Positions 22,326-31,895 of a DNA stretch of 38,049 bases are shown here, one piece after another. Position 1 is the first letter of the stretch; every line of letters starts with the position of its first letter. Origin of the DNA: Parvularia atlantis (taxonomy: Eukaryota; Opisthokonta; Rotosphaerida); NCBI GenBank assembly GCA_943704415.1, contig CALSCO010001857.1:863-38911 (forward strand). The letters are read 5' to 3'. The notes beneath the pieces were generated by a model. The model was not told the origin of the DNA. It saw only the letters and a program-made list of their open reading frames with translations, and searched no databases. The translations under genes were made by a program, and so were the position numbers.

Positions 22326-22397
22326 GATAAGCGGGAACTCTGCGCGTCACAGAAAAAAGCCTGTGTGTTATTGTGTGCAGGAGCCGCAGCTGAACGC
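22326..22397. other. Convergent spacer, NRBF2-like and SEC14L genes
   Basis: 72 bp separate two converging stop codons. The spacer contains an A-run and GTGTGTTATTGTGTG, a GU-rich element on the + strand suited to 3'-end formation. No AATAAA is present. Confidence 0.4.
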
Positions 22398-24170
22398 TCA
22401 CGATGCCTCGGTAGCGGGCGCGGCCACAGCGAGCTCGTCGGCGGAAGCCTGCACGCAGCCGTGAGCGCAGGCGGCAAGCGTGCTGCGCTCGACGCGCACC
22501 AGCCGCACAAAGCTGTCGACCTTGTACCTCAGGACTTTGCCGCGGAACCACGAAAACGAGTTGTCAAAGACGCAGACGTAGCAGCCGAGCTTCTGGGCCT
22601 CGTGGCTGCCGTTGATGTTCTCGGCGCTGCCGGGGCCGCTGTCAGGGCGGGCGGACCGCGCACAGCCCGCGAGCGGCGCGTGCCTGGACGGGAACCGCTT
22701 CATCTCGATGATCGTCTCGCGCTTGTCGTCGTCCTCGGGCGTGGGCTGGTAGAGCACTAGCGGGCGTCGCCAGCGTCACGCCCTCGCGCTGCACGCTCGC
22801 GGCGCACGTCGCAACACGCACCGCCAAAGCCCAGGTCGTTCTCCTCCGTCACAAAGTCCCAGATGATCTGCGTGCCGATTACGGTCACGTTGACCTTGAC
22901 CTCGAACTTCTTGCCGGCGTTGATCTCGGCGGTCGAGTAGCTCTGGCGGTCGGCGGGCGTGAGACTGTGCCGTGCGTGCGGCCGGCGAGCGCGCGCGCAA
23001 ACCTCGTCCATGCCGCGGTAGAGCTCCTTCGGGACCTTCTCCGGGAACATGTTGCGCCGCATGCACTCCTCCTCCGACAGCTTGCCGCCGTAGCGCGCCG
23101 GAAGGTACTCGGCGTCGATGATCTCGAGCATCTTGGCGGACGGGTTGCCGGGGACCATCTGGAACTTCTTGCGCGTGTTCACGTCAAAGACGTGCTTTGG
23201 GCGCGGGTTCAGTCGCGGAATCGCAGCGCGATGGCGCAGCGCGCACAGACCTTCACAATGCCGTAAATGAGCTGGAAGATGCGCGGCGCCTTGAGGAAGT
23301 ACACGGCGTGCATGTTCTCCGGGAAGTAGTCCTGTGCGCGCGCACGGGGCGCACGGGGTCAGCTGGCGCTGCGATCGCGCACGGTGCGGCACCTGGTCCA
23401 TTTGCGAGATCTGCACGCGCGTGCGGCCGTCAGCATATGGCGCGCCCGGCCGGCCCGCCGCGCCCGCACGCGCACCTCCATGAACAGCTCGAGCGCGGGC
23501 TTGTACAGGTGCTGCGTGCCCAGGCGCTCAAAGTCGATGACGATGACAAACTGGCCGTTGCGCGTGTCGCGGATCTTGCGGTCCATCAGCTCTGCGCTCA
23601 CCGCGTCTGGGCACCGGCGGGCTGGGCGCGGCGGCGATGCGCGCGCACCGGACAGCCAGAGCCGGTGGCGCAGCTGGTCGGCGTGCGAGGCGACGCGGAA
23701 GAGGCCGTGCGGGTCAAGGTTGCCGATGTTGTAGAACAGGACAATGTAGCCGTCTTTGGTCTTGCCGTCGAGGTAGATCCACGGGTAGTGCTTCTCGTAC
23801 GCCTGTGGCACGAGGCGACGCGGCGTACGTGCGACGTGAGAACGTGGCGTGCCCCGTGCGTGGTTTGTCGCGGCGCACGGGGTTGGGCGTGAACGTGTCG
23901 ACGATGCTGTCCATGTCGTACTGCTTGCGGAACTCGAGCATCTTGCGGAACATGGCCTCGGCCTTGTCGACGCTGAACGCACGCGCGCGCAGGTACCGCA
24001 GCAGGTACAGGTCGTCGTACTTGTCGGCCGGCACGAGCACGCCCTCCAGCCGCTCCTTGAGCTGCACGGCCGCGCGGTGCGTCACGACCCCGCGCACGCG
24101 GCACAGCTCGCCCTACCTTGGCCAACGCGGCCGCTTGGGCGTCGTCAAGGTCGCCGCAGAAGCCCGACAT
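22398..24170 (-). CDS. SEC14-like CRAL-TRIO plus GOLD domain protein
   Basis: The start MSGFCGDLDDAQAAALAK matches the SEC14L opening (MSGRVGDL in human SEC14L2). I therefore prefer 24170 over the in-frame ATG at 24203. The CRAL-TRIO N-terminal helices follow (DLYLLRYLRARAF, KAEAMFRKMLEFRKQYDMDS). Then comes the lipid-binding domain (HYPWIYLDGKTKDGYIVLF, IDFERLGTQHLYKPALELF, DYFPENMHAVYFLKAPRIF, DAEYLPARYGG). The C-terminus is a GOLD beta-sandwich (KFEVKVNVTVIGTQIIWDF, LGCYVCVFDNSFSWFRGK). Family members carry phosphoinositides, squalene or tocopherol between membranes. The bound lipid here is unknown. The gene is divergent from COX7C across a 157-bp AT-richer promoter. Confidence 0.93.
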
Positions 24171-24327
24171 GCTGTTTACCCCGGCTGATAACCTTTGATG
24201 CACAATGGATGCGAAAGTCTGAGCCTGTCTGTAATTAACATACTATTGTAATTACGTAGTGAGGCAGAAGCCAACATGTGCGCGAAACACGAGCACAGGC
24301 AGCGCAGGAGTTTCGCGCACAGAGGAG
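24171..24327. promoter_or_regulatory. Bidirectional promoter, SEC14L and COX7C, AT-rich core
   Basis: 157 bp lie between divergent ATGs. The centre (about 24180-24260) is strikingly AT-rich for this genome. It contains TGTAATTA twice as a direct repeat (24230-24237 and 24248-24255) and a GATA-like CTGATAACC (24185-24193). TAATTA is a palindromic homeodomain-type core. These are visible motifs only; no binding factor is shown. Confidence 0.6.
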
Positions 24328-24699
24328 ATGCTGCCCATCGCCGCCGCCAGCACCCTGCGCACGCTGCGCCACGCCGCCGGGGCCCGCACGAGCACGCAAC
24401 AGCTCGTGACCAAGCGCTTCATGGAGTTCGAGAACGGGCCGGGCAAGGTGCGCGGAGGGCGACGTCGGCCGCGGAGGGGTAGGGCCCTTTTTTCACTCAT
24501 ACGGCGCCTGCGCCCGCGCAGAACCTCCCCTTCAGCACCGACAACAAGTTCTGGTTCGGCGTCAAGCTGACCACCTTCGTCGTCGTCGGCTTCTCGCTGC
24601 CGCTCGTCGGCGTGTACTGGCAGAAGTGCGTGCGCGCGCGCGGCGTGCGGTGTGCGGGGCGGCTGATGCGCACACGCGCGCCGCAGCTACGCCAAGTGA
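24328..24699 (+). CDS. COX7C: Cytochrome c oxidase subunit 7C (COX VIIc / fungal Cox8)
   Basis: Three exons (24328-24447, 24522-24625, 24687-24699) sum to 237 nt and encode 78 residues. The first ~30 residues (MLPIAAASTLRTLRHAAGAR) are basic, Ser/Ala-rich and free of acids, as expected of a mitochondrial presequence. The mature part has the family core GPGKNLPFSTDNKFWF, split by the first intron after GPGK. One membrane helix follows (LTTFVVVGFSLPLVGVYWQ), then NYAK and the stop. Subunit 7C is a nuclear-encoded single-pass subunit of complex IV in the inner mitochondrial membrane. The last intron leaves a coding exon of only 13 nt. The ATG at 24328 was chosen because it gives a clean presequence. 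Confidence 0.92.
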
Positions 24700-24781
24700 G
24701 CCGGGTCAGGCGCAGAGCCCGTGTGACGGGGGCACGGGCGCGAGGAGGGTGTGCTTGTTTGTGCGGAGGCATACACGACAC
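24700..24781. other. Convergent spacer, COX7C and ALIX
   Basis: 82 bp separate the two stop codons. A GT-rich stretch (TGTGCTTGTTTGTGCGG, about 24750-24766) may serve COX7C 3'-end formation. Nothing else is recognisable. Confidence 0.4.
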
Positions 24782-27700
24782 TCAATCGAGCAGGTTCTGC
24801 GGCGGGGGGCGCGGGTACTGCTGCGGCTGGCTTGGGTACTGCGGGTACTGCTGCGGCTGGCTTGGGTACTGCTGGTACTGCGGCTGGCTTGGGTACTGCT
24901 GGTACTGCGGCTGGCCTGGGTACTGCGGCTGGTACTGGGTCGGCTGCTGCGGCTGCTGAGCGTACTGCACTGGCCGTTGTTGCTGCATCGGCGGCTGGTA
25001 CTGGGTTGGCTGCTGCGGCTGATACGGCTGCTGCTGCTGCGGCGGCTGCGGCTGGTAGGGCGCCGGCTGCGTGTAGGGTGCCGGCTGCTGGTACTGCTGC
25101 GGCGGTGCAGGCTGCTGGTACTGCTGTGCCGGTACTGGCGGCCGCTGTGTCGTCGGCTGGCCATAGCCTTGCGGCACCGGTGCGCTGTAGCCCTGCTGCC
25201 CTGCTTGGCCGTAGCCCTGCGGCACCGGCGTGCCGGCGTAGCCGTACGCGGCGTCGTACGAGCCGTTGCGCGACGCAGGCGACGCAGCAGCGGGCAGACG
25301 CAGCGGCGACGGCTGACCCGTGCTCGTCGCCGACAGGTCTGGCGAGGGCACCATGAGCGGCGGGGCGCTGGCGTGCGCATACGACGCCGTCCGCGCCGCG
25401 CCGTCGCGCAGAACGGGGGACGAGCTGGCGAACGAGGGCGGCGAGGGCGCGGGCCGGTCGTACAGCTTGAGCTGCTCGAGCAGCAGGTGCTCGCTCTTGG
25501 ACACGCGACTGCTCTCGAGCTGGTCCACCATGCCCGCACGCTCGCTCTCGCGCTCCCTGGCCACGCGGCGCACCTGGCTCAGCAGCGCGTCAATGCGGTC
25601 GCCAAGCTCTGCCGCCCAAGTCAAGACCGGCCGACCGCGGCAGAACGGCGTCGCGCACCCGAGTAGAACTGCACCGCACTGATCACGCCCGTCTTGACCT
25701 CCTCGTACGTCGACACCGCGCGCATCAGCAGCGCCACCTGCTGCTCGCGACGGCCCGTGACCGCGTCCGAGGCTGCGCGGGGAGTGGGCGCGTCAGCCGT
25801 GAGGTGCGGACGGGCGGGCGCGCAGTGTACGTGCCCTTGGTCTGCTTGAGCGCATCCACGCGTGCCTGCAGGTCCTGCGTCAGCGTCGCGGCCTGATGGC
25901 AGAGCGTGTCAATCTCGAGGCACAGCGGCTTGTGCTTGCTGTGATGCACCGCTGGTGTCATCGACCCGTCTGCATCACAGCAAGGCGCACCGCAGCTCCT
26001 CCGAGTACACCGCCGTCTCGTTGTTTTTGTTCATGACGAGCAGCTCGGTCACGTCGTCGTCGTTCAGCTGCTGCTTGAGCTTGGCCATGAGCTTCTCCCG
26101 CGTCGCCCTCCCCTGGCCAAACTCGCCCATGATCTCCTCGATGCGCGCGAGCACGCTCTCGTCGAACGGCGAGTCCATCAGCGACGCGGACGGGAACCTG
26201 CGCCGCCCACACGTCAAGCGCGCCGCGTCGTCGGCCCGCCAGCCAGCACGCGTGCCTTTCCGCCAGCGCCGACGCCGGCCCGAGCATCGCGGCCATCTCG
26301 GGCCTGATCTCCTCGAGGCGCGACAGCAGCAGGACGTCGTTGTTGTGCGCCGTACGCAGCGCTGCAACGTGCTCGGCCATCTGCGCGCAAGACCCATCGT
26401 GAGCATGACACGACATGCAACCAGCGCATGTGTGCGTGCCTGTCTCTGGAACGCATCAAAGGCTGCAGCCGTCTGCACAAACTCGCCGCCGTACTTCTGC
26501 TTGAGCTGCGCATGCGCCGTGCGGTCCGCCGCGACGATCGGCTCCAGTTCGGCCGCGCTCTCCTCGCACTTGGCGCGGATGCCGCGCATTGTCGTCACCA
26601 GCTCGGCCACAGGCGACGCACGCTCGTCCGCCGCAAACGTGCGGGCTGGCGTAGCACGTCAGAGCACAGCAACGCGAGCACAGCACCGCTGCGCACCCTT
26701 CTCGACGATCGCCGCTGGCGGCCCCGAGCTCTTGCTCGCGCGGATCTGCCGCGCCGCATCAGCGCTCGGCGAACAGCACGCGCGCAGGTACCTGCGCCAG
26801 CAGACCGCGCACGTCGTTGCCCTCGACCGCCGCCTGGAAGCCGCTGTCGACGCGCTCGCAGACCTCGGACATGTGCCGCAGCTGCGGCGGCGGCGCGTTC
26901 TTCAGCGCGTACGGCGCGTGCACGCTTGGGCCGCACCAGCTGCGCCTTCTTCTCCGAGTAGACGGACGAAGCCTCGTGCACCGACAGCGGCACGAGCCGC
27001 GCAAAGATGTCACGGCCGATGATGGCTGGTTGGTGCGTAGCGCCGCCTCAGCTGCACACACGCAAGATCAGAGCGCGACGCACCGCCCGGCTCGGGACCG
27101 ACGATCTCGGCGAGCGTGGTCGGCTTGACCATGCTGACCTTCTCAAGCGTGAGCGCGTCCTTGTTGGGCACAGTGTCGTGGTAGATCAGGTCGTTCTCGC
27201 GCATGGTCCGCGCGAGCTGCTCCGCCACAAGCTTCTTGCGCAGGCGCACGGCCTCGACACTGTGGCCGCAAGCCTGCTCAGCCACCCCACACACAGCCAC
27301 CGAGTCGTGAACGTACATCGGCTGCGGCAGCTCCGACATCTTTTCGGCGACCTTGACCAGGTCCTTCAGCACGTCCTCGCAACGCTGCAGCCGCGCCACG
27401 GTCTCGCCCCACTTGGACGACTCCTGTCGTCGGCAGGGGGGCGGAGCGTCACTGCCGCAGCATGCAGCGCAAGAAAAAAAAAGCACGGCGCACCTCGCAC
27501 GCCGCCGCGGCGTACGTGTGTGCGACGACGTGAAAGTACTGCTCCTTGATCTGGCGCACGCGCGCGCGCGCGCATCAGACCCGCGAGCGATCCGTACCGC
27601 GGAAAGGCGCGCACCTGCGCGACCTGCGTCCACACGAGGTCGTAGTGCTCGCGCAGCTTGTGCGCCACGAGCAGTTCGTACGCCGTGTGGTACAGGAACG

Positions 27701-28620
27701 CGGCCTCGGCGGCGATCTTGGCCACGAGCCCGGGCTTCTTCTTCTCGGCGATGACTTTCTCGACAAAGCACTGCGCCGGGTGCTCAGCAGCGGCACGTGC
27801 GGCACAGCGCCGATCGCACCTCCTGCGCCTGCGCCAGGTTGTACGTAGCCAGGAGCGTGATGCTCTCGCGCGAGAGGTCGGTCGAGGGCGCGTGCATGAA
27901 GTTCTCGTTGATGTAGCCGTACAAGCCGGCCGCGGCCTGGAAGTAGTTGTACGCGCGCTTCATGCCGTCGGGCTCGGTGCTGCGCAGGGTGGGCCACGGT
28001 CGGCACACGCGGCAGCAGGCAGGCACAGGGCGGGCGCGTGGGCGCACCGGTTCTGCGTGCGGGCCATCTGGCTGATCAGGCTGGCCATGTTGAACACGAC
28101 GCTGGCCTTCTCGAACGCGATCGAGAACTGCGACGTGGGCTTGCCGCTGAAGGCATCGTACCAGGTGAACGTGACACGGACGCCCTGCGCGCGGCCACGA
28201 CGCGCGTCAGTCGCCACGTGCGCACACACGCGCCGCGCGCTGACGTCGCGCCTGGTCGTTGACGGGGAAGCGCAGGTCGAGCAGCTCGAGCTGGCCAAAG
28301 TAGCGGAAGAGCAGGTCGCGCCCATTCAGGTCGAAGCCGACGCCGCGCGTGTCCTGCGCGCCGCGCGCGTCAGTCGCGCGTTCGGGGAGGGGGCTTGCCC
28401 AGGGCGCGCGCGAACGACCTGACGCAGCCGGTGCAGCGTCTTGATCTCCTCGCCATACTTGTCCGGGTCCTCGTTGTACGTGCTGCGAACGTAGTCGCGC
28501 AGCGCGCCCCAGTTGGCCTCGTCGGTCTGCGCGCACCGCAGGCCGGGTCAGCCGCAGCGGCCGCGCACGCCTTGCGTCAACCTTCTTCAGCGGTGCCGCG
28601 AGTGTCGGCAGCAGCTCCAT
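24782..28620 (-). CDS. PDCD6IP: ALIX/Bro1-type ESCRT-associated protein
   Basis: The N-terminal Bro1 domain is split over several exons: GVGFDLNGRDLLFRYFGQLE, VTFTWYDAFSGKPTSQFSI, FEKASVVFNMASLISQMA, AAAGLYGYINENF, LAQAQE-CFVEKVIAEKK and KIAAEAAFLYHTAYELL. It ends near HDTVPNKDALTLEK. FARLVPLSVHEASSVYSEKK opens the central V domain, two long helical arms down to about 25490. The C-terminal tail (about 24782-25480) is Pro/Gln/Tyr-rich with YPSQPQ repeats. ALIX and Bro1 bind CHMP4/Snf7 through the Bro1 domain and act in endosomal sorting, cytokinesis and membrane repair. Those roles are inferred by homology. The start MELLPTLAAPLKK at 28620 fits the family. About fifteen introns are present. 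The PSAP and ALG-2 tail motifs of human ALIX are not clearly present. Confidence 0.94.
24820..24950. repeat. Tandem Tyr/Pro/Gln-coding repeats in the ALIX tail
   Basis: Repeats of about 18-36 bp built on GGCTGGCTTGGGTACTG recur with small changes. On the minus strand they encode YPSQPQYQQ-type units. They expand the disordered tail in frame. Confidence 0.8.
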
Positions 28621-28679
28621 CCCGCTGTGCGTTGAACCTCAAGTGCTATCATATATACCAGATTGTGCTTGCCAACGCT
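28621..28679. promoter_or_regulatory. 59-bp divergent promoter, ALIX and the DUF2062-like gene
   Basis: The spacer between divergent ATGs contains CTATCATATATACC (28647-28660). It is AT-rich and TATA-like, and lies 20-30 bp from both start codons. Confidence 0.5.
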
Positions 28680-29337
28680 ATGGACCTCCTGCAGACGCGC
28701 GTGGTTCGGCCGCTGCGCGACGTCGTGGCGAGCGGCATCACGCCCGGCGCACTCGCGGGCGCGCTAGCGACCGGCGTCGTTGGCGGCCTGGTGCGCGCGT
28801 GCACGCGGAGGGGATCACCGCGTGCTGACAGCGTCGCTTGCTGCACGGTGCACGGCACGCACACGCACACGCACACGCACACGCACAGTTCCCGCTGCCC
28901 GGCACGACCACGCTCGTGTGCATGCTGCCGATCGTGCTGCTCGGCGTCAACCCGGTCGTCGTGCAGGGCGCGTGCTGCACGGGCCGTGCGCATGAGTGCG
29001 GCCGGGCTGAACCGTGGGCGCCACACCCACAGTCGTCAACCTGGTCATCACGCCGCTCGACGTCATGCTCGTGCCGCTCTTCGCGCAGCTCGGCGCGGCG
29101 CTGCTGCGGCTCGCGGGCCTCCGCGGCGACGACGACGGCGCGGCAGTCAAGTTTGACGTGCGTGCGCTCGCGGACGGCCTTTGGAGCGACCCGTGGGCCA
29201 CGCTGCACACCTTCCGCGCGCTCCTGCTCTGCGCCGTCGTCGGCTGGGCCGTGTGCGCGCCGTTCATCGCGGCTGCGATCTATACATTTTCGTCACCGAT
29301 CCTGAAGAAGTTGATGCACAGTGTAAAGCGCGACTAG
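28680..29337 (+). CDS. DUF2062-like small membrane protein
   Basis: Three exons (28680-28790, 28889-28985, 29033-29337) sum to 513 nt and encode 170 residues. After an N-terminal helix the sequence reads ITPGALAGALATGVVGGL, then FPLPGTTTLVCMLPIVLLGV, then LVNLVITPLDVMLVPLFAQL. This is the pattern of DUF2062 proteins (a glycine-rich helix, a Pro-Gly loop, then N-x-x-x-TPL). A C-terminal hydrophobic segment (about 29215-29290) and a basic end follow. Bacterial and plant members are membrane proteins of unknown function, and none can be assigned here. The second junction (CTG-L-VNLV) uses a GTGCGC donor and restores frame. Its stop codon is 1 bp from an ATG of the next gene. Confidence 0.75.
28856..28888 (+). 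repeat. (GCACAC)n microsatellite at an intron end
   Basis: A run of CACACG/GCACAC units makes up the last ~33 bp of intron 28791-28888 and leads straight into its CAG acceptor. It thus replaces the usual sequence between branch point and acceptor. Confidence 0.8.
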
Positions 29338-29356
29338 CATGGACGTGTTTTGCATA

Positions 29357-31852
29357 ATGGCTACCGCGCCGGCTGCCGAGCGGCTTGCGGCGCGTCTGCG
29401 CGGCCAGGCCGTGCACTGGGCGACGCTCGGTGCGCGCCCCTGCGCTTGTGCACGGCGCGTGCTGCGGCTGGCGGGCGCTGAGCCGACGTGCGCCGCGCCA
29501 GACCGCCTCGTCGTCGACTACGCGTTCTTCCACGGCGCGCTCGACGACAACATCAACGGCGAGCTCGCCGAGGACCAGCGCGCGTTCGGGCGCCACGTTG
29601 GGCTGCTGAAGGCGCGCGGCCAGCGGCCGCGTGCGGCAGGAAGGGCGTGGGCGGCTGACGGTGCCGTGCCGCGCAGGATCTGCGGCAGCTCATCCTCGAC
29701 GGCGACGTGGCCGGCGCCGGGTCGCTGCTCGAGTGCTCGCACCACGAGATCCTCATGGATCACCAGGTCATCTACCGCCTGCGGCAGCAGCAGGCGCGCC
29801 TCTGGTGCACCGAGCACCTCGCACGCGCTGAGCTGGACGCGCGCGCGCAGTTTGTTGAGACGCTGCGGCGCGGCCAGGTCGACGCGGCGATCCATTTCGC
29901 GCGCGACGTGCTCGCGCGCATGGTCAACAGCGCAGCCGCCCAGGCTGAGTTCCGCCAGCTCTTCTCGCTCGTGCTGTACAGCCCCGAGCAAGCGCAGTCG
30001 CCGCGGCGGCACGAGTGGTGCGCGCGCGCATGTGACGCTGCCGACGTGCTGACATGCGCACGGCGTCGCAGGTCGCTGGCGCGCCGCGACGAGCTGGCCG
30101 CGCTCGTGCACGCGCGCATGATGACGTCGATGGGCGTGCACGAGCCGCTGTTTGCGCTGCTGATGCGGTGCGCGGCTGACGCGGCTTGCACCAGCAGCGC
30201 GCGCGCTCAGCATGATCCGGCAAACGCGCAGGCACCTCAGCACGACGCACAACGTCTTCCACTTCACCCAGGGCGTCACGACCACGTTCGACGAGGTCGA
30301 CCGGCTGCTCGTGTCGCTGCCGGGCGACGAGTACATGGCCGATGTCGGGCAGGCGGCCGAGCCCGCGCCCGGGCGACAGGCCGACGAGGACCAGCGCGCG
30401 CTCGTGCAGGCGCTGAGCATCCCGCGCGTCACGGCGCAGCGCGCACTCGCACGCTCGCGCGGCTCGGTGGGCCGGGCGATGCGCCAGGAGCTGAGCAACA
30501 TCCAGCTCAACCACGACCTTCTGCTGTCGCTCACCCTCGAGTGCGTCTCCTGTGCGCTCGCACTCGACCGTCAGCTCACTCGCCGGTGCCAGCTATCTGC
30601 ACTTCCGCGGCCTCCTTGCGCCTGGGAGCGACATGTACCAGCACGGGATGGGCGCGAGCGCGCGGCCGCGTGTGACGTCCAAGGTGCGGCGTAGCTGTCG
30701 TGCACGGCGCAGTTGCGGCTGACATCGTCCGGCCAGCTCAAACGGTCGGCCGCGGTCATGATGGGCGTAGACGGGCCGTCCACGCCCGAGACGCTGCCGC
30801 CGGTGTCGTACCTGGAGAACCTGCACCGCATCCGGCGCGACATCGCCGCGGGCGTGGATGACCCGGGGCAGGTGCGCACCCACTTCGACGCCCTGTCCTT
30901 GAGCCTCATCGCGACGCGTGCTCGCAGATCCTCGAGCGCATTACGGCCATCGCGCCTGACTTTGTCACGCGCCACCCGACCCTCGCCTTCAAGCTGCGCC
31001 TGCGCGAGGTCCTGGCTGCGCTGCCGCGCAAGGACTTTCAGCACGCGATGCAGGTCATCCGCAGCAGCATCAGTTGCGCGCGCTCTCCTCTGCCGCTCGC
31101 GATCTGACGTGCGCGCGCATGTGCGCAGCACCCCTCGCCCACGCCAACAGCAGCATCGCGGACGCGGCCGTGCACCTGATCCTCATGGTCGTCTACCAGA
31201 CGTCGGCGACCGGGCAGGTGCCCAACGCGGCGACGCCGCCGGCATCGCTCACCGTGCGTGCACGCTTGGTCGTTGTGCGTGGCGCTGAGTGCTGCGGCGC
31301 AGACGAGCACCGAGGCGCTCGCGTCGGCCGTGTTTGGCGCACTCGCCAGCATGCTCGGGGTCGACGAGCCGCGGCTCAGCGCCCTCATGCGCTACCTGCT
31401 CGCCGTGCACTCGGAGCAGTTTGCGGCCGACGCCGACCGGTTCGAGCGCCTGTTTTTGCTCCCGCAGCTCAAGCGCGCGGAGCAGTGCGACGGCAGCGAT
31501 GTGCGCTCTCTCACGCTTGCTGGTGAAGGCGCGCGTTCACTTGCGGCGCGTCCCAGACGTACCGTCCGCCGGACGCCGAGGCGATGGCGGACGAGGTCGA
31601 CGCCCTGCGCGTGCCCGAGCGCCGGCGGCACGCGTTCCATGGTGCGACGCCGCATCCGCTGCACGGTTGGTGGCTCACGGCGCCGCAGAGGCCCCGCCCG
31701 CGCCGCCCCCGCCGGCCATCTCTGACGACGAGATCCGCGAGATCGCGATCACGACGCTGATGGAGGTTATGCAGTACCCGCGCGAGCGCGCGGTCGAGCT
31801 GCTGCGGCAGACCGACTACGACCTGGACGCGGTCTTCATGGAGCTCGTCTGA
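29357..31852 (+). CDS. LisH-CTLH-CRA protein with C-terminal UBA-like domain
   Basis: After MATAPAAERLAARLRG, splicing gives LDRLVVDYAFFHGALDDN, a LisH-like dimer helix. A CTLH region follows (DLRQLILDGDVAGAGSLLEC, FVETLRRGQVDAAIHFARD). A CRA-type segment is next (RRDELAALVHARMMTSMGVH, LFALLMR-QRALSMIRQTRR). These occur in RanBPM and GID/CTLH E3 ligase subunits. A long helical region of unknown type fills the middle. The last ~45 residues (SDDEIREIAITTLMEVMQYP, then RERAVELLRQTDYDLDAVFM) form a UBA/CUE-like three-helix bundle. A scaffold role in ubiquitin-linked complexes is inferred. An alternative in-frame ATG at 29339 exists; I prefer 29357 (ATAATGG). Either leaves 1 or 19 bp after the upstream stop. 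About ten introns are present, with some junctions in 30560-31300 approximate. Confidence 0.75.
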
Positions 31853-31895
31853 GACAGCCGCAGTCACAGTGAGCCGCACTTCTGTACGATCGCGG

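Noticed and set aside
24171-24203. Upstream in-frame ATG for SEC14L (24203)
   Set aside because: The family-typical MSG-x-x-GDL start lies at 24170; the extra 11 residues match nothing.
24800-24960. CRISPR-like array of short repeats
   Set aside because: The repeats are irregular, have no spacers, and are in frame with the Pro/Gln-rich ALIX tail.
28791-28888. Z-DNA or regulatory element at the (GCACAC)n run
   Set aside because: It lies wholly within an intron end and is explained as a microsatellite. No independent evidence of function is present.
29339-29356. MDVFCI start for the CTLH gene
   Set aside because: Possible, but it begins 1 bp after the upstream stop. The ATG at 29357 has a better context and leaves a little leader.
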